Of a stretch of DNA of 64,000 nucleotides, positions 8,923 to 22,100 are shown piece by piece. The translations under genes were made by a program, and so were the position numbers. Under the pieces are notes generated by a model that was not told where the DNA came from, did not search any database, and saw only the letters and a list, made by a program, of their open reading frames with translations. Source of the DNA: Trichodelitschia bisporula (taxonomy: Eukaryota > Ascomycota > Dothideomycetes > Phaeotrichales > Phaeotrichaceae); contig ML996689.1 in the NCBI GenBank assembly GCA_010356995.1, positions 293,873 through 357,872 on the forward strand, in the 5' to 3' direction. Position 1 is the stretch's first letter; every line of letters begins with the position of its first letter.

Positions 8923-11145
8923 TCACCGAAATCCAATCCCCGCCATCCCCCTCCTCCCCCCAAGATCAACAGAGAACTCAAATATCCCCCTCTGACAAGC
9001 AGCCCACACCCTTCCCCCATCCTGGCTAACCGCCAGTCCCGCCGTCCGTACCCCGGCCGACGGGTGCTCACTCACCCACCGGTGCTGCGCCCGCGCCATC
9101 GCCGTAACCTCGTATCTACCCAGCCGCTGCGCATCCCGCATGCTGAGAGCCCTTTCCCGCGCGCGGACTATGGCCCGCCTGCGCCGGATCTCGTTGATGT
9201 CGGGGTGCGTGTCCATGCCTGGGGGCGGGGGTGACGGGCGCCGCGCGTGTGAGGAGTCCTCCCGGCCTCGGCGCGTGTCGGTGGAGGTGGGGGCCCGGTG
9301 GGGGGGCATGGGGGGGTGGCGCGAGGTGCTGAGCGCGCCGGCGGGCGGGGGAGGCGGGGAGGATGCGCCGTTCGTGGCACCGTTGGACGCGCCGACTACG
9401 CCGTTCGCAGCCAGGAACCCTTCGAACTCAGCCTGCAGTCCGCGCAACGTCTCCGCGCGCTCTTCGCCTAACCCCCCGCGCGAGGCGTGCGCTGGCGTGT
9501 CGGAGTCCCAGGTGGGCATGCGGGTGCGCGTGTTTATGGGTGGGAAGGGGGGGTTGTCGGCGAGGGAGAGGGCGCTGGGGTGGGGGTGGGTGTCGCTGTC
9601 GGTTGCTCCGTCGGTCGCTCCGTTGGTCGCTCCGTTGGTCGCTGCGCTCCCACCCGGCCTCTGGCTGCCCATCCCGAGCCCGAGGGAGGGGACGCGTGGC
9701 CGCGGACCCAGGCCCGCGCGGAGGGTGGCTAGGATGCGCCGCTCGTTGGGGGAGAGGCCGATTGATTCATCGGGGAAGGAGAGGCTGCCGATGAGTTGAA
9801 GTGCGCGGGTGCGGTCTGGCGCTGCGGAACCGTCGGCGGCGGGGGGCGGGGGCGGGGCGTCGGGGTAGTCGGACATGTGGCTGTGGCGGATTTGGGTTAT
9901 TAATTCGTCCTCGGGCAGGGCCGTGAGGGCGGTTTCGTCGTCTTCTGGGATGACCTTGCGGAGGCCCTCCTCGTCTGGGTCGAGATTGAGGATCTGGCGC
10001 ACGCGTAGCCCCGTGCGGAGGTCGGCGACGCAGACCCGGCCTTGGTCTTCGGACCATAGGAGGAGGTCCCAGGGCTGGGGGGCGAAGCACATGGCGCGCA
10101 CGGCGCCGGGGCCGGGTTGGACGTCGGGGCGGGTGGAGGGGATGACGGCGGCGATGGCTTCGGTGCCGTCTTCGAATTCGCGGAGGATGTCGACGTCGAG
10201 GATTGTTATGTAGCCGCATTCGGAGGCTACGGCGCAGAGACGGCCGGAGGGGGACCAGGCGGTTGAGAAGTAGGCTGCTACTACGGCGGGTTTGGGGACG
10301 TGGAGGAGTACGATGTTTAATAGCGCCCATGTGCAGAGGTTCGTGACGAATCTATCCGCGGACCGTTTCCGACTGCCTGTCGCGCCGTCTATGCGCTCGT
10401 AGATATACGCCTGCTGGAAGTCGCCGACCGCAATGAGGAGCTGTCCGTCCGGGGAGATGGTAGCATGATTAACCGGGAACGGCAGCGATAACTCCGCCAC
10501 CTCCGCGTCCTGCAGCAACGAGTATAGCCGAATCGCCTTGTCGTTGTTTGTGAGCACCGCCAGCACGTCATCCTTGATTCCCGCGTCCGAATCGCCGTGG
10601 ATCTTGTGGATGGATATGGAATTGACAATCTCCTTGCCCAGCTGCACGACCCTGACGCGTGGAACCGACTGCGTGCTGCGGTGAAACTCTACCGGCAGCG
10701 GCGCGTCGACTTCGCCGGCGGGAGTCGCGGAACCGTCGAGGCGGATGACGGCAAACTGGCCGTACTCGCCGCCGCCGGCGCAAATCCAGCCGTGGCCCGA
10801 GGCGGTGCAGCGTATGGAGAAAGGGAGACGCGCGACTTGGGTCAGAGCCTTGGTAGTGGTGTTCAGACGGCAGATATCGCGATCGCTTGCGTAGTATATC
10901 ACGTCGGGTTCGGGTGAGCTGATGAGATGTCGCAGTTGCCAGTGTCTGGGTGAGTCAGTCAGCGGAAGCGCAAGCGGGGTGTGGGGAAGACTGACGATAT
11001 GGGGATTGCAGCGGGATAGAAGGTCTTGTCCTTGAGGACCAGTGATTGCGTGTCCAGGGCTCTACTTGGTGTTAGTAACGCTTAGGCGACGGGGTGGGGA
11101 CGACGCGGTAGCGGCGCGGACTAACAGGAACGTGTCGACCGTCAT
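8923..11145 (-). CDS. DUF2415 / WD40-like repeat protein
   Basis: Three minus-strand exons (11145-11126, 11061-10996, 10945-8923) encode 702 residues. The 20-nt and 66-nt exons are supported by good splice sites (GTTAGT, GTCAGT) and by the sequence they rebuild, 'KTFYPAAIPISHWQLRHLIS'. The N-terminal 400 residues form WD-like strands, for example 'VIYYASDRDICRLN', 'NHATISPDGQLLIAVGDFQQ' and 'FSTAWSPSGRLCAVASECG'. The DUF2415 signature is 'RAMCFAPQPWDLLLWSEDQG' followed by 'RVCVADLRTG'. The C-terminal third is low complexity (alanine, proline, serine) with a four-amino-acid GAT(N/D) repeat, then a short ordered tail 'TAGLAVSQDGGRVWAACQRG'. Proteins of this family are conserved in fungi without an established role. 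It converges with the folate gene, 271 bp apart. Confidence 0.85.
9601..9648. repeat. 12-bp coding minisatellite, 4 units
   Basis: Four tandem 12-bp units (consensus GGTCGCTCCGTT) lie inside the DUF2415 gene. They encode repeated Asn/Asp-Gly-Ala-Thr on the minus strand. The array keeps the reading frame. Confidence 0.9.
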
Positions 11146-12627
11146 GGCGGCGACGGCGGATGTGCGTAACGGTTCTTCTTTCAAGAGCGGATGGAACGCG
11201 CTGCTTAGAGAGGCGATGATATTGGTTATTGAAGGAGATTGTCGGGGTGGATTTATGGGTGGTTTATGTGAGTGCGCGCCTTTGCGTGATGGGTGAAGCG
11301 GAGGGATCCGAGGCAGTGAGGCGGTGATGAGGCAGGAATGGAGAGTGAGGGAAACAGAGGTACGTCAGAGGTGGTTCCGGTCCACGCGAATGGCAGCGCG
11401 GGGAGGGAAAAGGCGATCGCTGCAGACAACAGCCTGACTTTTTTTTTTACAGGCAAGAGAACCTTCTGGCCTGTCAATGCAATTTATTCTCCTCTCGTCT
11501 GCTTTGACAACACTTGACACTACTACAGAGGACTAGGAGGAGCAATAGGAATGGTATGCAAGGAAGTATATAATGCGGAGAGAAAGGGTATGAGAGCCAT
11601 GTGAGCCTTCTCCGCCCATCACGCATGCCCACGCGCTTAATTAAGCCATTCTAGCCAACGGATCGTGCCGCAATCGATAGGATAGGTAGGGAGTCGTGTG
11701 GCAGGTGGGCTTGTGGGAAACAATGTGAGAGCCACGCCCTCGACCGTTGGGGGCGCCGGACTGTGGATAATACGGGTAGCCGATGGGCGAGAACATGGAT
11801 CGAGACCTCAACGTAAATTCAACGACACTCTGATATCCCGCTTGCTACACATCTAAATCTGAACCTAGGTACGCGATCCCTATAACGTAGATGCGAAAAA
11901 GCTGAACGTCCTAGAGAAACGAGCTGTTGGCGTTTTGTGGCAATGAATTGATGCTGCGAACCTCCACCACAGCGATGATCAGAGCTGTCCCTGCATTCAG
12001 GGACAGCAACCGGCAAACAGGAGTTGTAGGTCAATGTGAGGTACTGTCAGATGCAATGCAAAGACCCTACTGAAGGGTAAAGAGCTCACTAGCTCAATTA
12101 TCGATGCCATTGGAGTAGAATGGCAAACAGTTCTCCACCACAGCAGATGAGGTTTGCTGAGGGTGAGAAGAGGTCTCTATCGCATGAGAAATGCTGTGCT
12201 GCTCAAGAAAAAGCTCCAATCTTTGGTTTCGGCCCAGCATCTTAAGGTCCGGTCTTCCGGGTACTGTCTACAAGCGCTTTAACGGCAAAGCCTAACGGGC
12301 TCATCGGCTACGCGGAATAGAATTGCCTCTTTCCTCTCAGCAAAAAGGTCGATGGACGAGAGGATGACCGCAAAACTTCCCGCCCCGGCCCGACGCCTCG
12401 ACCGCTCCCCTGTCCGTGCACACTCCGAAAAACCGGCGCACGTGCCTCCCTTGGCACGCCGGCCTATGGAACTTCACAGAACTTCCTGTCCAATTTTTCA
12501 GTGCCACCCTTCATAACATCATCACCTTTCCCTCCACTTCTCTCCACGCCTCCAATCCTCGATTCTCTCCCTGATTCTCCCTTAGTCTCTTTACAGCGTG
12601 TTCTTTTCAGCTCGTCACACATTAATC
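11146..12627. other. Large divergent promoter region (DUF2415 / SSC1)
   Basis: This 1482-bp gap lies between divergent start codons. It shows a run of nine T at about 11441-11449 and a pyrimidine-rich tract at about 12527-12556 just upstream of SSC1. I found no canonical heat-shock element array, no tRNA and no coding frame with recognisable content. Confidence 0.5.
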
Positions 12628-14748
<2,121 letters not shown>

Positions 14749-15702
14749 GCGATTGTCTATACCTGTTTGCACAAAAGCATCTTCTCTTCCGCGATTGTAC
14801 ATGTAAGGTTATAGATGCGGCTTGGTTTGTCACATTTGAGGATTTACGGTTTTGCGACGCCTGGCGCTCTCTAACGGCTGTTTCTGCGGGATTGTGACTT
14901 TAACGGCGATGTGGGGGCGGGTGCATTCTGGGCGGTCAAAGGGCTATGGCAGTTGTACAGTACCGTAGTCTACAAAGACGACGATGATAATGCATGATTC
15001 TCCTCTCTCAAGACAAAAGTATGTGACTCGTTGTATTTTGAACCGCTGAGACTTGCTTGACAGTGAGCAAGTCAAGGCCGCTACTATGGTACAGAGTTCC
15101 GGCTGGTTATAGTGGCATTCAAAGAGGAAATCACTGTTGTTGATAGCTGCACCTGCAAGAGTGCACAGTGTACATGCAGACATGCTGTCCGATTCCATGC
15201 CACGCAGTCGTGACGCACAGTGAAAGTGGAATAGAACGAGTGGACGTCATTCACCGCCGTGGCGCGCCGAGGTCTTCCGTCTCATTTTATTTGCTCACTT
15301 CATTTTCCCTCCCTCCCCCGCTGCGCTGGTCGTCCATGAGCACGTGACATGCCGCCAATGGAGCCAAAGCCTTCGGGCTTCACTCAAGCTCATGCAACTC
15401 ACATCCACCACCGTTGTCTTGCTCTCTCTTTCCAACGCCCCTCCGACTCCCTCTGTCTTCCCACTTTCTCACTCCCTGTTGACATTTTGCTCTCTGCTCT
15501 TGAATCGGTTCCGCTCACACTCATACTTTACCACCCTCCTTGCATCTAGCGCTGTCCCTATAAACGTCACCAGCGGGGTTTTGCATCGGGCGACAAGCGC
15601 TACCCACCCACTTCGGCGCTTGACAGCACACCACACCGCATCCTTTTCTAAACATCCGCGTACACCACAACGGCGCCAACCACGAACTCGAACACTACCA
15701 CC
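14749..15702. other. Intergenic region, SSC1 3' flank and YRB2-like promoter
   Basis: This 954-bp stretch lies between tandem plus-strand genes. A long pyrimidine-rich tract at about 15416-15482 is the likely core promoter or leader region of the downstream gene. I see nothing else. Confidence 0.5.
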
Positions 15703-17390
15703 ATGCGCTCCGAGTCGCCTGAACCCGCGGCTGGGAGCGAAGTCGCTCGCAAGGACATTCAACGCACCTCCCCTTCCTCGGCGGGTAGTGGCTCCGACAA
15801 CGAAAGCAAACCAGTGCGCCAGAAGCTTGAAGAAACCACGATTGCCGGGCGCAACGCGGGCGATCAAACCCACAAGTCAAATGGCAGCGGCAGTGCTACC
15901 GGCAGCGAGAGCGGAGTTGAGAAGCCTGAACCGGGTCGGTTGCGCAAGAAGCGGTCGATCGATGAAGTAGACGGCAAGGAAGAGGCTGGTCATCCTGAGA
16001 AGCACGTGCGCAAGCGGTCGCGCGACAGTCCTCTCACCGACGACGACGAGGTCATGCAGGCTGGAACACCGGAGCGCGTTGAGACTGGCGAGGTCCCGAA
16101 CGGACTGAAGAGCCCGAAGGGCAAGCGCGGTATCGATGAGGTTCAGGACGGTGAAACTGAGAAGAAGGAAATCAAGCGCCAGAAGGACGTTGCGCAGGAG
16201 TCCAGGAACAAGAATGATAAAGATGAAGAGAACGTCACTACCAACAAAGTACACACATGGCCATCTTCATTTGTTCTAGATACTGACTGCCTTAGATCCC
16301 CCCGAGCTCAGGCTTTGCAAACTCCTCTGCTATCTCTCCCTTTGCCTCTCTGGCATCCACGTCTTCCCCTAAGCCGCAGACATCGGCCTCAGCATTTGCA
16401 GCCTCCGGCTTCGGCGCGTTGGCTAGTTCATCGTCTCCCTTCGGCGCCCTCGCCGGCAAGAAGAGTCCCTCTCCCTTCGGCGGCTTTGGTGGCACCTCCT
16501 CCTTTGGCAAGCCCGCAACGGAAGGAACTTCTACTACCTCGACCTCTGTTTTCGGTGGTGCTCTCGGGAGCAAGTCTGCGTTTTCGACGACTGGCTCTGC
16601 CTTTAGTAGTAGCAGTGGCAGCGCGTTCGGCGGTAGCAGTGGCGGCGCGTTCGGTGGCAGCTTCCTTAGCGCCAAGCTCACGGGCGAGAAACTGTCGACG
16701 TTTGGATCAGGCGACAAGATTGAAGGGCTCAGCAGCAAGCCCGCGAAGCCGTTTGGCGCTGCTGAGGATGAATCGGAGGAGGAGGAGACCGACGATGATG
16801 AGGCAAAGGAGGCCGAGGAGGAATCCAAGAAAGAAGAACCTAAGAAAGCGGTCGAGGATGGGAAGCGTGATAAGCGCTTTGTTGAGCAGCACAGTAATCT
16901 CCTCTCTTCTCGTAGCTTTGCTGGAACGCTAACCGTTGGAGTTGAGACGGGTGAGGAGGGCGAGGAGACGCTCTTCACAGCGCGCGCTCGCCTGTACAGC
17001 TTTATCGACCGCGAATGGAAGGAGCGCGGCGCTGGCATGATGAAACTGAACACCCGGGAGGTGGTAGTTGAAGACGACAAGGTCGATGAAGCCACTCCTC
17101 GCAAAGTCGTCAAGGCTCGCTTCGTCATGCGCGCCGAGGGTAGCCACCGCCTCATCCTCAACTCGCAGATCATTCCCGAAACGAACTATGGCGAAACGAC
17201 TGGTGCGAAGCCGAAGGGTGGGACGGGGAGCTTCCTGGGCACGTTGGAGGGTCCGCGGCTGCAGCCGCTTCTCTTCCGGGTATGTCCTTTGGTTTATCAT
17301 TTTTGAGCGAGAAACTAATGTTTGCAGATGCGGCCTGAGATGAACGCTAAACTCTGGGAGGTCTTTCAAGAGGTTAAGAAGGAATTGTAG
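15703..17390 (+). CDS. Ran-binding nuclear export cofactor, Yrb2/Hba1 (RanBP3) type
   Basis: Three exons (15703-16248, 16296-17279, 17328-17390) encode 530 residues; introns are 47 and 48 nt. Residues 1-180 are disordered, acidic and lysine-rich with nuclear-localisation-like clusters such as 'LRKKRSIDEVDGKEE'. Residues about 190-320 are rich in serine and FG dipeptides ('SPFGALAG', 'FGGFGGTSSFG'), as in nucleoporin-like export factors. An acidic run follows, then a RanBP1 domain from about residue 385 with 'TGEEGEETLFTARARLYSF', 'RGAGMMKLN', 'ARFVMRAEGSHRLILNSQI'. In yeast and fission yeast this protein helps Crm1-dependent protein export with Ran-GTP. The domain order FG then RanBP1 separates it from cytosolic RanBP1 (Yrb1). 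Confidence 0.9.
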
Positions 17391-19163
17391 GGCTGCTGCT
17401 AGGTTTCGGTCACGATTCGTGTTTGATGCGCACGCCTTATGATATCCTCTCTGCCTTTAGCCTGATGATAGGTCTATGACTATGGTGGACTTTTCGAGTT
17501 GGTGTTGTTCGACGATGGTTGCTTGTGGACATACGCCGCATTGTTTTTGACCAAACGGCGGACGGCGGACGACGACGCACAATACTTGCTTATATATAGC
17601 GAGGCGGGGCGGATTGGATGGTCGGTTCTTGATGTTTTACGGAGCACAGAAGCGGTCGAGATAGATAGATGCATGGGGATCATGGGATGAGGGGTGATTC
17701 AGATAGGGGTACAACTGTGTTTATTTGTTTGCGGGAGTGGCTGCTTTCTTGGTATGGCGGTATGGCAACGTGTTATGCGGATAGAGAAAATGGACCTTAT
17801 GAGATGACAGAGAGATGACAGAGAGATGATGAGGTGCGTGTCATCCTTTGCAAAATAGAGAGTTGTGTATGCGTTTGTGGAGTGATATGAGAACTTGTGG
17901 TGTGCTGTTTTGCAACTGTAGTGATGTCCCCAATGTTGCGGGCTATGGTTGACCTGGAGAATTAACTACATCATGGATTACAAGTCTCGATGCGGTGATA
18001 TGAGAACAGATCACTGTACTCGGACTTGTAAAGGGTGGGTTTTCTCTACAAGGCTTAGTTAACTACGTCGGGAAACGTGGTCGCGATTTCATCCACACTC
18101 TTCTTGGGCCGACGAATCTTGGGTGTACATTTTGGACACGATTGGGGGATTACGTAGATTTCGATCAGAGAGGTGTCTAGGGGTTTGTATTTGAGATGTC
18201 CAATGGTCCGACGGCTGGATTATGTTCGATGCATTGAGGTTTTTGAAGGCGTCATCCGTTTCCTCAGCGTTCATGTGCAAGGCGTTGGATAAGCCCCAAG
18301 TGAATGAACAGCATTGGTGCGGAGGAATGCGAGGCTCTCAAGAACATTGAACGAAGTAAGTAGATATACTCTCAGCTGTTTGGCACTGGTCTTTTTTTGG
18401 TTACCGCTACTCTCTGAAAAGTGTTACTTCTTTCAGAGGCCACGGCAAATCTTCTCGGCTAGCAGGATAAATATCTCTTGAAGGCAGCACTCAACACGTT
18501 TGAGAAGACGAGGAAGAAAGGGAAGCGGAATTTAGTAGGCGGGGTCAGACTCCTCATTTTATCATTCTACGATCATCCAGTTTTGCAAAAAGTATGCTGA
18601 AGTCATTTCATTTACTATGGGTCGTGATCATTTCCCAGTTTGGAAGGTCTTGGCAGCCTAGACCGTCTCAGCCTTGCGAGAACGTGGCTCCCATGTCTTC
18701 GGCACACGATGTAGCAGCGCCAGTGTGGTATTTTGAGGTGTGGTTGCTTCAATTTGGAAATGCATGTGGGGGATGTCACTTTTAGCAAAATGCAAGTTTA
18801 ATGAGTCCCTGTCGACAGTGGAGCTTCTGGGCTGAACTTTGCGGGCTTGCGGGGAAGGCGGAGGTGGTGGGCAATGGGCAATCCAAGAGCGGTATCAGGG
18901 GCACGCAGTGATGTGGGAAAGTGAGTTGCAGACTTATATTTGGGAACTGTGGTTCTGGTATCAAAGCCATAAGGGCATTGCAAACATAACCCCCAATGAC
19001 AAAGTGAGTATCCTACAGTCCAGGACACTCTAGAACTAGGAATCTCATGAGCGCATGCCATTATCCATCGTTACCATCAATCATTGCCATTCATCATTGC
19101 CATCCATCAGATTCAAACATTTTGTTGATCAATCGTAACAATCATCCTCCATTTCCCATCCAT
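17391..19163. other. Gene-poor AT-richer region
   Basis: This 1773-bp gap separates YRB2-like and the orphan repeat gene, whose 3' ends converge here. It has more A/T than its surroundings. It contains a tandem 11-bp repeat at 17801-17833 and an ATCATTGCCAT repeat at about 19075-19110. No convincing gene is visible. Confidence 0.5.
17801..17833. repeat. 11-bp tandem repeat, 3 units
   Basis: Three units of GAGATGACAGA, the last one degenerate, sit 410 bp after the YRB2-like stop codon in non-coding DNA. Confidence 0.85.
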
Positions 19164-22100
19164 CTACTTGCCGCGGGTGGAGGTGGGCTTCTGATTCTCT
19201 TTGTTGGAATCTTGAACCTTGGCCAGCTCCGTCCACTTGCCGCGGGTCGAAGTCGGGTTGTGGTTCTCCTTTTTGGGGTCATGAATCTTAGCCACCTCGG
19301 TCCATTTGCCGCAGCTTGAGGTCGGCTTCTGGTTTTCATCGTTTCTGTCGTGCTTCAAAATCATCGCTGTGGTGGCGGAAGGCTGAACTACATTGGTCTC
19401 TTGCATGGGAGCACGAGCTTTCGTCTTTGGCGCAGTGGTATTCGGAGTTGGGATGTTCTTTCCAGGCTGAGAAACGTTGGATTTGCTGACCGAGGCGGAG
19501 GTGGCGGTGTTGGGAGCAGTCTTTGAAGAAGGGAGCCCAAACCACTCTGGGTATGCCGCAACGATCTCCGCTGCGCACGCGGTGGAACTAAGCCCGTCGA
19601 CATGCATTTTCTTCAGAACGGGAGGAGCAGCGCTCTGTCGAGTAGAGGGTTTGGTCGCAGGTGGAATGACGGTTGGCTGCTCAACCGGAGCAGAAATGGC
19701 AGTTTGCGGAGGAGGAATCTGCGGTGAAGTAATCTTTGGGACCGAGGATTCTTTGTCGCCAGCCTGAAGCATCTTTGGCTTTTCGAGCGAGGCGGAGGTG
19801 CTAGACTTAAGTGGAGTCTTGGTGGGCTGCGGAGAGCCAAAGAAGCTTGGGTAAGCTGCGGCGATTTCATCCAAGCTGGCATTGAGGCAGTCGATGTGCT
19901 TCTTCTGCGAGGTAGGTGGAGAGTCCTTCTTCGAAGAGGAAGTCTTGCTGTGAACTGGAGCAATGTTGACTTTCGCAATCGAAGCTGTGGTGGCAGACTC
20001 TGGAAGTGACATCTCAGAATTCGAATGGTTATTCCCACTCAGCTGAGAATCGCTCAGCCTTTTGATGGGAATGGGAACAGCGTCGTTCTTTTCCGAGGCC
20101 GTGGGAATCGAGGCTGATGCCGTGGTGAGAGGGACATCCTTGGTCGTTTCGACTAGAGCGGGTGCGTCTTTCTTCGGAGGAGTGTCCTGGATGCCATGGG
20201 CGATAAACTCCTCAGTCTGGATAACGCGGCGCGGGCACCCAGGCATGCGGCTCGATGTCGTCTTGTGGGCATACTTGACAGGTGCGATCTCGACAGGCTG
20301 AATCTTGGCATCACCGGGCTTGACCCATACGATGTGGCCATCTGCAGTGTCGACAGGCTTCCCATAAAGTTGCTCCCTACGTTTTTGAGAAGCGATAGCG
20401 CCCGCGACTTTGTCAATTGCAAGTTGCTTTGGAAGCGTCTCTGTGGCATCAAGCCACGCTTGAAGCTCAGGGGAGGACTCGACGTCCGTCGGTGGCTTGC
20501 GGACGCGCGTAGCGCGGTTCGTCTTGTTGTAGGGGGCGCGGAATGCCGAATTGCGAGGAGCAGACCTAGGAGCCGGGGCACGGAATGCTGAATTGTGCGG
20601 AGCAGGCCTAGGAGCTGGGTTGGATGAGGATTTGGCGTGCGCATAGCTGATGTTGGTGACACTCGTCTTGATCGTGCCAACAGGCTTGGGAGGCAAATTG
20701 GGGGCGGATTTAGCTTGAGAATCTTCACTCTCAGTGACACTCGCATCGGAGATATCAGCTGGCTTGGGGGCCGTGCTGGGAGAGGATTTGGCTTGAGAAT
20801 CGCCCATCTCGTTGGCACTCGTATTGACGGTATCAGAAGGCTTGGGAGCCGTGTTAGAAGAGGATTCGGCTTGAGAATTGTCGATCTCAGCGACAATCGT
20901 CTTCGAGGTACCAGGAAGCTCGGGAACCGGGTTGACAGAGGGTTGAGTATGTGAGTCGCCGATTTTGGGGACGCTGGTCTTGGAGGCATCAGCAGCCGGG
21001 TTGGTGCCAGATTTGGCGCAAGCATCACCGATCTTGTTAGGACTCGCCGCGAGGCTACCAGCAGGCTTGAAAGCCGGATTGGTAGAGGGTATAATATGAG
21101 AACTGCCAATCTTGGGGACACTTGTCTTCAGGGTGCCAGCAGGCTTCTTGACAGAGGCGGGAGCCAGCGCCAAAGTGTGGGGAGGTGTCCAGATCTCGGC
21201 ATCCGGCCCATGAACTTCCCAGACGCGCTCCACATAAGCTTGAAAGCTCGCGATTGTGTTGACTCGGCTCTGCTCTGCAAAAGTCTTTCTGACTTTCTTC
21301 CAATCCTCAAGGTTGCAGACTGCACCGGGAACAGTTTCCTGCTCGTTATCGGTAGCGCACAAAGGAGTCTCATCCTGAATCCCCTTGGGGGCATCGGAGG
21401 CTTCCGCCTTTATTGCCGGCTGGTCGATGACTGCCGTGGGAGCTACAGTATTCTTTCCTGAAGCAGAAGATGGGGAGATTGCTTTAGCTTCGTTTGGATT
21501 GATGGCAGCAACCTGCTTGAGAGAATCGGAGGCCTTATCCTCGTCAGACTTGATGTAAGTGATGATGAACTCCTCGGTCTTTACGACAGTGCGGCTACGC
21601 CCAGACAACTTGCTAGACGTCGTCTTGTGGATCTGCTTGATCTCTATAGTCTTGTGCCGAATCTGCTCTGGAGCCGGGGTTGAAGAGGATTTGATGCACG
21701 CATCGCCAATCTCGGTGGCAGTCGTGTTGGAGGGACCAACTGGCTTCTGAACAGAAGCAGGCTCCGACAATGAAGGGTCGGGAGATGTGGTGATTTTCGT
21801 CGATTTGAAGATATGACGTAAAGGCTCCTTAGGAGCAGCGGTCTGTGTGGCAGGAGCGAAGACACTCGGGAACAACTTGCAAAGCTCATCGGCATTCAGC
21901 TCAAGAGTAGACACCGCCTTAGTAGAAGAAGGAGGAGTCGGAGCAGTGCTCATGTCAGATGTAGGAGTGGCCTTGGAGGCTGAAGCAATGTCCATCTCCA
22001 TGGTGGCGGGGGACTGAGTCTCTGCAGGCGCCATCTTTTCTTGCTCATCCGAGGCTTGAGGCTTTGAAATCGGTTCACCGTCGTCGGCGTTAGCATCCGA

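Noticed and set aside
12465-12490. Possible heat-shock element upstream of SSC1
   Set aside because: Two GAACTTC words occur close together, but the GAA-TTC spacing is one base rather than two, so the nGAAnnTTCn pattern is not met.
16292-17173. A 293-codon frame antisense to the YRB2-like gene
   Set aside because: Its Ser/Leu/Pro-rich content is explained by the acidic and Ser-rich repeats on the coding strand.
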